From Planctomycetota bacterium (GTDB taxonomy: Bacteria > Planctomycetota > Planctomycetia > Pirellulales > Pirellulaceae), in the NCBI GenBank assembly GCA_023417165.1, contig JAEZGD010000589.1, positions 1 to 14,586 on the forward strand: DNA of 14,586 bases, given 5' to 3'. The notes beneath the pieces were generated by a model. It did no database searches and was not told where the DNA came from. It saw only the letters and a program-made list of their open reading frames with translations. This document shows positions 1-7,970 of the stretch, one piece after another. Each line of letters opens with the position of its first letter. The stretch's first letter is position 1. A program made the position numbers and the translations under genes.

Positions 1-426
1 GTGTTTGCGCGTATGCAGTAGCTGGCAACACAACAAGGCAAGCTAGGCAAATATTAACGCGCCGGTGCCTAGGGAGAACACTCGCCAGTATCCGCAACAA
101 GGCGTCGGGCGAAGCAAAAGACATTCACGGCATCCTTGATCCAATCACCCTTTTTTCCGGTGGTCCGGTAAATCAGCGTGCATCCAATCTGATGGTCTTT
201 CCTCTCCCGATTGCCGGGTCGATTGCGGGCGGTAGTCCGCTTAGTTTCGATTTCATCGTCACAATCGCGCCCAAATGCGAGCCAGCACCGATCCAACCGC
301 AACAGTCTGCCCTTCCGGCAGCATCCCTACAATCGCTACATCCTGCTGGCGTGTACCGTCCCGAAGTGGTTAAGGTGGAGGCAAGCCGCAGTATAAGGCC
401 GCGGCGATTTCGCTGGAGAACTTCTC
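1..426. other. Upstream region without a supported gene
   Basis: I find no protein or RNA gene that I can defend here. One forward frame stays open from base 3 to base 668. Its translation is rich in Pro, Arg and Ser, has no motif I recognise, and would overlap the peptidase gene by about 240 bases, so I treat it as chance in GC-rich DNA. A short reverse frame at 69-302 is equally uninformative. A small inverted repeat (7-base arms at 43-49 and 66-72, 16-base loop) is present. It has no T-run, and its role is unknown. Confidence 0.5.
415..418 (+). promoter_or_regulatory. Ribosome binding site for the M48 peptidase
   Basis: GGAG lies 8 bases before the GTG at 427. It supports that GTG as the start, which also puts a good signal peptide at the N-terminus. 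Confidence 0.6.
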
Positions 427-1344
427 GTGAGTCAACGATACCGGTGTCTGCAATGCGGCCTCGTCGCCTGCGCCATGGTTCTGTCCTGCGGCGGCATTGC
501 GCCGGCCCAACGCCGGGCGGCGCAGCCAAACATTGCCGACTTCCGTCCCGAACAGTTCTTCGAAAGCTTCCTCAATGGCCCAGAAGTCTCGGAAGCCGAG
601 CTAGCCAAGATAAAGATCAGCGCCAAAGAAGAACAGCAGATCGGCGCGCAACAGATCGAGGGACTTAAGCAGCAGCTTCTCACTCGCAAGTTGAAATTGC
701 AGACGCGCGGACGGGAGGTGGCGTATCTTTCCACGCTCGTCGAGCGTTTGCAGCCACAGATGCGCGAACATAAACGCTATGCCAAGATTCGCATCTTGTA
801 TGTGGACGACGAACAACCGCAAGCCTACGCGTTTTGCGATGGTCAGTTGCTAATTTCCGCCGGGTTACTCGATGCCGCCAAAACAGAAGCCGCACTCGTC
901 TGCGTGCTGGGCCACGAGCTGTCCCACCTCGATCGCGGACATCTCTTGCGCCGGGCAAAGCAGTGGAAGCAGTTGCAGGATCGCAGGAAAGACTCGTCCG
1001 ATTTCTCGCCTGCGCGAATGCTGGCTTCGTTTGATGCCATGCATGCCGTCTTTCGCCGCCCGTTTGGCCCAGCCGAAGAGTTAGAAGCCGATACCGACGG
1101 CATGACCTGGGCTTATGCGCTCGGGTATGATCCGCGCGCCGTTGCCGGAATTTATGACGCCGTCGAGCAGCCGGGGCAGAAGTTCCTGCCTGCGTTTCTA
1201 CAGTCGCATCCACCGAGCGCCGAGCGGCGTGAGAACTTGCAGGACACCTTTAAGGCGTTACAGAAAGCACGCCCGGTAGAGGATCTCTATCTCGGGCGAG
1301 AAAACTTGCAGCGGCGCACCGCCTGGGATTCAGCCGGTAAGTAA
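427..1344 (+). CDS. Secreted M48-family zinc metallopeptidase
   Basis: This 305-residue protein is an M48 (Ste24/HtpX/BepA-like) metallopeptidase expected to cleave proteins in the periplasm or at the envelope. The GTG start gives an N-terminal hydrophobic stretch at about residues 10-27 ending in Ala-Pro-Ala-Gln, which fits an exported signal peptide. A helical, charged segment follows at about 55-105. The HExxH zinc motif is His163-Glu164-Leu-Ser-His167. The downstream third-ligand motif Glu-Leu-Glu-Ala-Asp lies at about 218-222, and a His-Pro-Pro-Ser segment typical of the family C-terminus is near 255-260. It lacks the multiple membrane spans of HtpX and the long TPR tail of BepA, so it resembles the short soluble or periplasmic M48 proteins. 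It ends only 24 bases from the convergent RDD gene. The substrate is unknown. The family assignment is firm; the cell location is inferred from the signal peptide. Confidence 0.9.
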   Translation: MSQRYRCLQCGLVACAMVLSCGGIAPAQRRAAQPNIADFRPEQFFESFLNGPEVSEAELAKIKISAKEEQQIGAQQIEGLKQQLLTRKLKLQTRGREVAYLSTLVERLQPQMREHKRYAKIRILYVDDEQPQAYAFCDGQLLISAGLLDAAKTEAALVCVLGHELSHLDRGHLLRRAKQWKQLQDRRKDSSDFSPARMLASFDAMHAVFRRPFGPAEELEADTDGMTWAYALGYDPRAVAGIYDAVEQPGQKFLPAFLQSHPPSAERRENLQDTFKALQKARPVEDLYLGRENLQRRTAWDSAGK

Positions 1345-1368
1345 TGCGTAGCCATGCAGATCGCAGTG

Positions 1369-1842
1369 CTAAGCGGGGGTGCGTTCGGACGGCGCTTGCA
1401 GATGCGTCCCCGCGATCAGATCAAAAGTGGTCCGCTCTCGCCGTATGACCGAAAGATAGCTCTGCGAGACAAAGACAGTCGCCAGCATTCCCACGATGCC
1501 TAGCAGCGCCAAGCGTAGCCCAAATTGCTGCGTTCCAAACAACGCAAAAACAAAGACCGCCACTGGCAAATACCTTGCGAGCCCTCGCAGCATCAAACGC
1601 AAACGCGGCCAGTGCTCGCCTTCGACGCTTACGCTCCATCCCCACAACCATTTGCCGGGCGAGATGCCCGTCAGGCATTCCACGCCGCAGAGCGACACGA
1701 GTAGTACGAGCCCGGCATTCCAGATCCAATTTTGGCCGCCGGCCAGGTACATGGCCAAGCAGCAGGCACTTACCACCACACCGTCACATGTGGCGGCCAT
1801 CATCCGGCGTTCGAGCCGGGCAAACTGACTCTGACTGAGCAT
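1369..1842 (-). CDS. RDD-family integral membrane protein
   Basis: This 157-residue membrane protein is the only gene on the reverse strand. Three features place it in the RDD family: an Arg/Asp-containing first helix (Arg-Arg then Asp at about residues 12-20), a Ser-Pro-Gly-Lys-Trp motif near 61-65 (the family's usual T/S-P-G-K before a Gly-x-x-V strand), and a closing Phe-Asp-Leu-Ile-Ala-Gly-Thr near 138-145. Hydrophobic segments at roughly 20-35, 38-58, 92-105 and 108-132 suggest three or four membrane spans. RDD proteins have no uniform function; some have been linked to ion or solute transport. I see no good ribosome binding site upstream of the ATG, so the start is less certain than the family. 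It is divergent from the 140-residue gene and convergent with the peptidase gene, so it is probably its own transcription unit. Confidence 0.82.
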   Translation of the reverse strand: MLSQSQFARLERRMMAATCDGVVVSACCLAMYLAGGQNWIWNAGLVLLVSLCGVECLTGISPGKWLWGWSVSVEGEHWPRLRLMLRGLARYLPVAVFVFALFGTQQFGLRLALLGIVGMLATVFVSQSYLSVIRRERTTFDLIAGTHLQAPSERTPA

Positions 1843-2020
1843 GGGAAGGAACGGCGCTAACCGCCGGCAAGAGTGGAAGCATCTCGTGCATTCATTCTAG
1901 GCCGTTGGTTGAAAGTTGGGATGGGGGCAAAATTCTTTCCGAACTTGATTGCACGCCACCGCAACATTCCCCACAATCGAAGTACTTCGCATCGCTTCTG
2001 CATTCGCGCTGCCATTGCAC

Positions 2021-2025
2021 GGAGG
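2021..2025 (+). promoter_or_regulatory. Ribosome binding site deciding the start of the 140-residue gene
   Basis: GGAGG lies 5 bases before the ATG at 2031. The reading frame is open upstream to 1905, but this strong site makes 2031 the likely start. The upstream codons give no convincing protein. Confidence 0.7.
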
Positions 2026-2030
2026 TTCGT

Positions 2031-2453
2031 ATGCCTATCATCAGCGGCAAGGCCCTGGGACGGAAGAAACCCTTATTCGAAGATTTCAGCATCCCCATCG
2101 ATTCCGCCCCTGGCGACAACGGCCAAACGCTGCGCGATCTGATTAGCCGCATCGTTCGACTAGAGGTAGAAGCTTTTCGCGACCGCCAGGCCCAGCGGCG
2201 TTTAACCCGCTACTTAACGACGGCGCAGCTTGAAGCCGGTCTAGAAAAGGGCAAAGTCGACTCCGGCGGCAGCGACCTCGACCAACACGTCGATGCAGAA
2301 ACCGCCATTGCCACCGCCCTGCAAGCGTTTGAAGACGGCATCTACTTGGTCGTTCTGGATGGGGTCGAGCAAAAAGAACTCGATCGCGAGATCTTCGTCC
2401 GTCCCGATAGCCGCATTACCTTCATTCGGCTCGCGCTGTTAGCCGGCGGTTAG
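2031..2453 (+). CDS. Small protein with a ubiquitin/ThiS-like C-terminus ending in Gly-Gly
   Basis: I cannot name this 140-residue protein, but its layout can be read. A likely beta hairpin lies at about residues 13-25, followed by a helix starting Thr-Leu-Arg-Asp-Leu at about 33-55. An inserted charged/helical stretch spans about 60-100. A strand (Ile-Tyr-Leu-Val-Val-Leu-Asp-Gly) falls near 105-112, and a final hairpin carries Pro-Asp-Ser-Arg-Ile-Thr-Phe, ending Leu-Leu-Ala-Gly-Gly directly before the TAG stop. Strand-strand-helix-strands with an exposed terminal Gly-Gly is the plan of ThiS, MoaD and ubiquitin, here with a roughly 40-residue insertion. That reading is inference, made by eye. 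The gene lies 58 bases before the giant DUF4132-type gene on the same strand, so the two are probably co-transcribed and may act together. No activating (E1-like) enzyme is nearby. Alternatively it is an unrelated small partner whose Gly-Gly end is coincidental. Confidence 0.8.
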   Translation: MPIISGKALGRKKPLFEDFSIPIDSAPGDNGQTLRDLISRIVRLEVEAFRDRQAQRRLTRYLTTAQLEAGLEKGKVDSGGSDLDQHVDAETAIATALQAFEDGIYLVVLDGVEQKELDREIFVRPDSRITFIRLALLAGG

Positions 2454-2511
2454 TCGCAGCTTTTCGCACCACGATCCGCACCCTTCTCCTCTCAATCTCA
2501 CAGGTATTCCG

Positions 2512-5500
2512 ATGCTCAAGCCAGAGCGTGCGCAACAATTGCTCGATCAATGGCGAATCATCAAGGCGACTACCGCCGAGGACACCGAGAACGACGAGGA
2601 CGAAAGGCCCCAGCGACCGCATCCGGCGATTGCCCGCTTGAAGAAATTGCCACCCAAGCTGCGAGAAGCGACCTGCACGATTCTGAACATCGATGCCAAA
2701 GGCCGACCGTGCCAAATCGATTGGGAAAAGTGGAAGGAACAAGAGCAAAAGAAGCAAGAGGCAGGAAAGTTGCTCGCCAAAGCTTCCGTCAAGGAACGCG
2801 CGCAAGTTTTCGAAGCCTTACTGCCTGGTCAAGCGGTTTTGATGGAAGGGGCGTGGCAATTACTTGCCCGACTGCCTTACCAAAGGGGCGGATTGCGGAA
2901 GCCGTTTCGCCTGGCGGCGGGATCTGGCCAGGGCAACGATCGCCAGGCGAGTTGGCTGGCCGACATCACCGGTGCGCTACAGAACTTCGAACCCAAGACA
3001 ATCACGCCTGCGTGGTTGGCTGCCTGGGCGCCGCACTTGACCGACGAAACCGCCATCGCCTATTTGCTGGCTGCAGCCATCGATGCTGGAGGTAAATCGG
3101 GACAAGAGGTGCTGCAAATTCTCAAAGACTCAGCCGCCAATCAACACGAGATTGGCCACATGGGACGTCATATTCCCCGCGCGCTGCTAAGTTCGTCGCG
3201 GTCCGAAGCATGGGAGTTCACTGAAAAGCTATTGCTTGCGGCACAACGACAGGAAGGGCTGCGGCAGGTCGTTCTTGAAATCGTCGATGAAGCGCACCCC
3301 GAAGCCTTCGTGCGCATGGCCAAGTTAGTGCTCGACCAAGGTCTGGCACGGTTTAGTTCCGTGGCACGTGGGGTCGACGTCTGGTTTGGCTTGATGTGGG
3401 ACTCGGCAAGCACCAAAGTTGTCAACGATACCCTGCGACGCGCCATCGAGTATCTCGAAAAACCGGCCGCCCGCGCGAAAGCCATCGCCGGCAAAGAACC
3501 GGAAGATGTCTACCTGGCATTGTGGGCAGCCGCTTTCACCGACGCGTCGGCAGCAATCAAGATCGCTGAACCGCTACTCAAGGATAAAAAGGTTGAAAAG
3601 CGCTATGCGGCTGCAACGCTGCTGGCCCGCATCGCGCTGCCGGAATCAGCGGCCGCACTAATGCCGGCCATGTCGGACGAAGACCTGCGAGTCGCGTTGG
3701 TCGCCCTGGATGGCTCACGCCACGGCGCAGATTTGGAAGACGATGGTGGTACACGGCCCGATGGCATGTTCGAGCGCGTCGAAGCGCTGGTGGGTCGCCT
3801 TCCTGACAAGCCGGTCGCGTTGAAGCCGTTGGTCTGGCCTTGGACCACGCACAAGCCAGATCGCAGCCGCATCGCGCACGAATTGCTTGAACTGCTCGGC
3901 AACCGTTCACCCAGTCGGCTCTTGCCCCTGCTGTCCATGCTGGATACCTGGGGGCGCGCCCGCGCATTGGCAATCATCGTCGAACAAAAGAAATACGACG
4001 CAGCCACCCGTGAAGTCATTCTGAAATTCGCTAGTGATCCCAATAGCACCGTCCGTGAACACGCCATTGGAGCTCTCATCAAGACCAAGCTCAAACCCGA
4101 GGAAGCCCCGGGGATTGAAAAGACGCTCACGCGGAAAACAGCTGAAGTGCGTCGCGCGGTAATCGGTTTACTGCTCTCGCAAGAAGACAAACTGGCACTG
4201 GCGTCGGCCGAACGATTGATGGAGTCGACCGATGGCAACCAGCGCCAAGGCGGATTGGAGCTGTTGCGGCAATTGGTGGAGAACAAACGCCAGATTAAGA
4301 CGTGCCAGGCGAGGGCCACCGCTTATCGCGCCGCCCGCAAGAAGGTCACCAAAGAGGAAGAAACGCACCTGACGGCGATTGCGGAGGGCGACAAGGTAAC
4401 GCTCACCTTGGACGATGCACTCGGACTCTTGGATCCGCAGAAGCTAACTCCGCGCACTAAACCGCAAGCCCGCAAATTGCAATTCTTCACGCCTGCAGCT
4501 TGGGCGTGCCTCAAATCGCTCGACGAGTTCGTGCAAAAGCATCGCAATACTCCGCTGAAAGGTGCCGCGAAAGGCCACGAAAACGACGAGCGTTTGCTAG
4601 GGGCCTGCGACTGGTGGTTCTGCCGGGCGTATCGTCACAAGTCGCCCGCCGAGGATGCGGAGAATCTGGTGCTGCGAGAGTTATGGGAGCAATGGTGGGC
4701 TGAACGTCCCGCGGCGCAGCGTGACAAAGACGGCCTTGAAATCCTGCGTGCCTACATTCTTGTCGAAGAATGCCTGGGCGAGTTGGAAAACTGGCAAGCG
4801 TCAGCCAAGGCCTTGCCTGAGGCCAAGAAGGCAATGGCGCAAATGGGCGTATCACAGCCCTTCCCTAAGCTGAAATTCCGCGAGATCGTGAAAGACGTCC
4901 TGGATTGGATGTGCTATTTGCATCCCGCCGCAGGCACCACAGACTTTCTGCTCGATGCGGCCGAAGCCTCATTGGCTTTCGTGCCAGATAAGCTCATCGG
5001 CAAGCCGCGCCCGCCACAAAAGCCAGGCAAAGCTAAGGTTCCGTCTTACCTGCGAGACGAGGAACCAGAACTGTGGTTTGAGATGGGCCCCTTCACAGTT
5101 TGGCGACGGATGGCCGAGGTCGATTTCAACCGCGAAGGCGAAAACTGGGTGCCCGCCCAGAAAACACGCTTATGGAAACTACTCCACTGGGCCGATACGC
5201 CTGTGCCGCTGCAAATTCGGCAGCGTCCGAACATCAACCTGCTGCTTGATGCCTGGCAAGCTGGCATCGCTAACGAGCACGATGTTCTTGAGCACTTATT
5301 AGGCCCGCGGAAAGGCCCAGGCCAGCCCAATCCGAACGATGAGGACGACAACTACAGTTCGTACTCGTATCGGAGCGAAAATTTCGATTCTCTTTCTCAA
5401 TTAACCGCTCGGCCTTCCCCGCAATTGCGGCGTAGAATTCTCGCCCTGCCTCAATTGCCCGCTCTAATCGACCGCTGCCGCGAGCGGATTCTGCAAATCG

Positions 5501-7659
5501 AACTAGCGCGAGGCGAAACACCCACGCCGGCCACACGCGCCGCCCGCGAGATTTCTTCGCTCTACGGCATTTCAACGTTCGTGCGGATTCTGAGCGAACT
5601 GGGCAAATCCAAGTTCAAGAAGGAACGATACTCTTGGAATCAGAACGATAGCCGCGCCGCTACGCTGACCAGCCTGCTGGCCGCCACCTGGCCCGATCCA
5701 GGCGATACTCCGGAAGCCTTTGCCGCCGCCTTGACGCCGCTGCGCAAGACCGGACTGATCGATGACCAGCGTCTGGCGCAAATCGCTTTTATTGCACCGC
5801 AATGGCTGTCCTTCATTGAGGCCGAGTTTGGTTGGCCCGGCTTCACTGAAGGCGTCTATTGGTATCTGGCGCACATGAGCTATGCCGACACGTCGAACCT
5901 CAATAACGAAACGAGCGAAGAACCCGAGTCGACGGAGGAGGAAAGCAATGATAAGCCCTATGTTTCTCCGTTTGAGCGGCTGGTCGCTGAGCGTACGCCG
6001 CTAACCAACGAACAGCGCAGCGCAGGCGCGATTGACGTCGGCTGGTTCCGCCGCACATACGAACAGTTGGGCGCCAAACGCTGGGACATTCTGGCGAGCG
6101 CTGGCAAGTTCGCCGCTACCGCTCAACAAGCGGCTAAAGCGCAATTGATTGGCGACGTAATTCTTGGCAAAACCAGCAAGGCCAAGCTGGTGACCGAAAT
6201 CAAGCAGAAGAAGATGAAGCATGCGGTTCGGTTGCTGGGCCTCTTTCCCTTGCCGACCGGCGTCAAACGTCAGCCTGAGCTGGTGGCGCGTTACAAAGTA
6301 CTCCAAGAATACCAGCGCTATGCGAAGACGCTCAGTGCGTTGAGCAAACCTGGCGCGCTGCAAGCGTTTGAAATTGGCATGGCGAACCTGGCTTCAACCG
6401 CCGGCTATCCCGACCCGCTGCGCATGACATGGGCCTTGGAAGCCGAGAGCCTTGCCGATCTGCGTAAGGGCCCCGTCATGGCTCAGCATGACGGCGTCAA
6501 GGTAACGCTAACTTTGAACGAAAGCTCGCAGCCGCAACTCAGCTATACCAAGGGAGACAAACCGCTGAAGTCGCTGCCGCCCGCGACGAAGAAGAACAAA
6601 AAGGTGGCGGAAATCTTGGAACGTAACACTGAACTGAAACGCCAAGCATCGCGCGTGCGGCAATCGCTCGAGACGATGATGTGTCGTGGCGATCTTTTCA
6701 GTGGCGAGGAACTCAAGCAACTCGCCGCGCACCCGCTGATCTGGCCACTGTTGTCCCGCTTGATATTAATCGGCGAGGGAATCGCCGGTTATCCCGATAA
6801 GAACGGCCAAGCGCTCCGCCACTTCTCTGGCAAGCTCGAACCGGTCAAGAAGCGCGAGCAGTTGCGTATCGCGCATCCATATGACTTGCTGCAACTCGGC
6901 AATTGGCCGGAATGGCAGCATGAATGCTTCCGCGCCGAGCGCGTGCAACCACTCAAGCAACTGTTCCGCGAGTTGTACGTCGTCACTAAGCAGGAAACCA
7001 CCGACGGCGCCGTTTCGCGGCGCTATGCGGGCCAGCAGATCAATCCCAAGCAAGCGATGGCTTTGTTCGGTCAGCGCGGCTGGCGAACTCAGGAGGAGGT
7101 CGAGAAGACCTTCTATGACCTGGGCCTGAACGCCTCGGTTGACTTCGTTGGCGGTTGGGGCAGTCCGCTCGAAGTTGAGGGACTGACCATCGATACGCTC
7201 TCGTTCCGCAAGCGAGACGAATTCACTCCCCTGCCCTTGGCGTCGATTCCGCCCCGAGTCTTTAGCGAAGTGATGCGCGATCTGGACCTGGTCGTCAGCG
7301 TTGCGCATCGTGGCGAAGTCGATCCGGAAGCGAGCGCATCAACCGTCGAAATGCGCACCGCGCTAATGAAGGAGACGTGCGAGCTGCTCGGGCTCGGCAA
7401 TGTCCGGTTCGAAGGCGCGCATGCCATTATCGAAGGGCAATTGGCCGAGTATACCGTTCACCTGGGCAGCGGCGTCGTTCATCGTCAACCAGGCGGTTCG
7501 GTCTGCATTGTCGCAGTCGGCGCGCAGCATCGCGGCCGGTTGTTTCTGCCCTTCGCGGACGATGATCCACGTACGGCCGAAGTACTCTCGAAAGTGATGC
7601 TGCTGGCGCGCGATCAAGAGATTCAAGATCCCACCATTCTTGAGCAATTGCGATCCTAA
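2512..7659 (+). CDS. Giant HEAT-repeat protein with DUF5724/DUF4132-type C-terminus
   Basis: This 1715-residue, probably cytoplasmic protein has no signal peptide and no membrane span. The N-terminal third is helical. It includes HEAT/ARM-like repeats, clearest at about 350-600, where units such as Asp-Pro-Asn-Ser-Thr-Val-Arg-Glu-His-Ala recur (near 508-520 and 540-560). Low-complexity acidic linkers at about 938-955 and 1130-1148 separate further helical regions. The most conserved-looking block is at the C-terminus: a Gly-Gly-Trp-Gly segment near 1545, Val-Asp-Pro-Glu-Ala-Ser near 1602, His-Leu-Gly-Ser-Gly-Val-Val-His near 1650, and Leu-Phe-Leu-Pro-Phe-Ala-Asp-Asp-Asp-Pro near 1675. From memory, this block is typical of large proteins annotated DUF5724/DUF4132, whose molecular function is not established. 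I see no nucleotide-binding, protease or nuclease motif. The ribosome binding site is weak; the ATG at 2512 is the first in frame after the upstream gene. Its partner is probably the preceding Gly-Gly-ending protein. Confidence 0.85.
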   Translation: MLKPERAQQLLDQWRIIKATTAEDTENDEDERPQRPHPAIARLKKLPPKLREATCTILNIDAKGRPCQIDWEKWKEQEQKKQEAGKLLAKASVKERAQVFEALLPGQAVLMEGAWQLLARLPYQRGGLRKPFRLAAGSGQGNDRQASWLADITGALQNFEPKTITPAWLAAWAPHLTDETAIAYLLAAAIDAGGKSGQEVLQILKDSAANQHEIGHMGRHIPRALLSSSRSEAWEFTEKLLLAAQRQEGLRQVVLEIVDEAHPEAFVRMAKLVLDQGLARFSSVARGVDVWFGLMWDSASTKVVNDTLRRAIEYLEKPAARAKAIAGKEPEDVYLALWAAAFTDASAAIKIAEPLLKDKKVEKRYAAATLLARIALPESAAALMPAMSDEDLRVALVALDGSRHGADLEDDGGTRPDGMFERVEALVGRLPDKPVALKPLVWPWTTHKPDRSRIAHELLELLGNRSPSRLLPLLSMLDTWGRARALAIIVEQKKYDAATREVILKFASDPNSTVREHAIGALIKTKLKPEEAPGIEKTLTRKTAEVRRAVIGLLLSQEDKLALASAERLMESTDGNQRQGGLELLRQLVENKRQIKTCQARATAYRAARKKVTKEEETHLTAIAEGDKVTLTLDDALGLLDPQKLTPRTKPQARKLQFFTPAAWACLKSLDEFVQKHRNTPLKGAAKGHENDERLLGACDWWFCRAYRHKSPAEDAENLVLRELWEQWWAERPAAQRDKDGLEILRAYILVEECLGELENWQASAKALPEAKKAMAQMGVSQPFPKLKFREIVKDVLDWMCYLHPAAGTTDFLLDAAEASLAFVPDKLIGKPRPPQKPGKAKVPSYLRDEEPELWFEMGPFTVWRRMAEVDFNREGENWVPAQKTRLWKLLHWADTPVPLQIRQRPNINLLLDAWQAGIANEHDVLEHLLGPRKGPGQPNPNDEDDNYSSYSYRSENFDSLSQLTARPSPQLRRRILALPQLPALIDRCRERILQIELARGETPTPATRAAREISSLYGISTFVRILSELGKSKFKKERYSWNQNDSRAATLTSLLAATWPDPGDTPEAFAAALTPLRKTGLIDDQRLAQIAFIAPQWLSFIEAEFGWPGFTEGVYWYLAHMSYADTSNLNNETSEEPESTEEESNDKPYVSPFERLVAERTPLTNEQRSAGAIDVGWFRRTYEQLGAKRWDILASAGKFAATAQQAAKAQLIGDVILGKTSKAKLVTEIKQKKMKHAVRLLGLFPLPTGVKRQPELVARYKVLQEYQRYAKTLSALSKPGALQAFEIGMANLASTAGYPDPLRMTWALEAESLADLRKGPVMAQHDGVKVTLTLNESSQPQLSYTKGDKPLKSLPPATKKNKKVAEILERNTELKRQASRVRQSLETMMCRGDLFSGEELKQLAAHPLIWPLLSRLILIGEGIAGYPDKNGQALRHFSGKLEPVKKREQLRIAHPYDLLQLGNWPEWQHECFRAERVQPLKQLFRELYVVTKQETTDGAVSRRYAGQQINPKQAMALFGQRGWRTQEEVEKTFYDLGLNASVDFVGGWGSPLEVEGLTIDTLSFRKRDEFTPLPLASIPPRVFSEVMRDLDLVVSVAHRGEVDPEASASTVEMRTALMKETCELLGLGNVRFEGAHAIIEGQLAEYTVHLGSGVVHRQPGGSVCIVAVGAQHRGRLFLPFADDDPRTAEVLSKVMLLARDQEIQDPTILEQLRS

Positions 7660-7708
7660 ATCCTCGCACCGGTGTGTTCGGAATTTGGGCATCGCCTGAC
7701 GTCACAAG

Positions 7709-7730
7709 GTTCTGGCAATACCGCCAGAAC
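7709..7730 (+). terminator. Hairpin after the giant gene, possible terminator
   Basis: Perfect 8-base arms (GTTCTGGC and GCCAGAAC) flank a 6-base loop, 49 bases after the stop codon. There is no T-run after it, so it is not a textbook intrinsic terminator. It could be a 3'-end stabiliser or a protein-binding dyad. Confidence 0.3.
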
Positions 7731-7891
7731 TGTGGTTGTCACCGCGAGTATTTCTTGGTGAATCATCAATTTCTTCGCCACCAGCTAAAAACTTCGAGCG
7801 CGGCCGCGATGAAGATCGCTTGCGTCTGAGGGAAGCGTGCCTCGCTCGGGATACGACGGCCGAAAGAATTCCGCGACGTGAACCTAACTGA

Positions 7892-7920
7892 TTGACAGAC
7901 CGTAGCTTACGGGATACACA
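7892..7920 (+). promoter_or_regulatory. Putative sigma-70-type promoter of the PspA/AAA/ABC cluster
   Basis: A perfect TTGACA (7892-7897) is followed after 17 bases by TACACA (7915-7920), which matches only 3 of 6 positions of the -10 consensus. Transcription would start near 7927, leaving a leader of about 45 bases before the ATG at 7971. The spacer holds a 13-base dyad, CCGTA-GCT-TACGG (7900-7912), a possible operator. The call rests on consensus matching alone. Confidence 0.35.
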
Positions 7921-7970
7921 TTCGTTCGTTTGCGGCGATTACATGCGTTTGACTTCGAAAGGTGCAGCCG

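Larger units (their letters stand above)
7660..7970. other. Intergenic region between the two gene clusters
   Basis: These 311 bases hold no gene I can support. Listed separately are a short perfect hairpin close after the giant gene and a putative promoter with a spacer dyad before the PspA-like gene. A palindrome TGACGTCA lies at 7697-7704. I found no sigma-54 type GG/GC pair at the right spacing, although classical psp operons use sigma-54. Confidence 0.6.

Noticed and set aside
3..668. Forward frame open from the window edge to 668
   Set aside because: It overlaps the well-supported M48 gene by about 240 bases, has no motif and an Arg/Pro/Ser-rich composition typical of shadow frames in GC-rich DNA. 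A real gene fragment before 426 cannot be fully excluded.
427..1344. M48 peptidase as the deconjugating enzyme of the possible ubiquitin-like protein
   Set aside because: It has a signal peptide and should be outside the cytoplasm, is separated by a reverse-strand gene, and M48 is not a known ubiquitin-processing family.
1905..2030. Upstream extension of the 140-residue gene
   Set aside because: The frame is open, but GGAGG just before the ATG at 2031 marks the start better, and the extra residues look non-coding (Cys/His-rich, no pattern).
7660..7970. Sigma-54 promoter expected from analogy with classical psp operons
   Set aside because: No GG/GC pair at -24/-12 spacing was found; the TTGACA/TACACA pair fits better.
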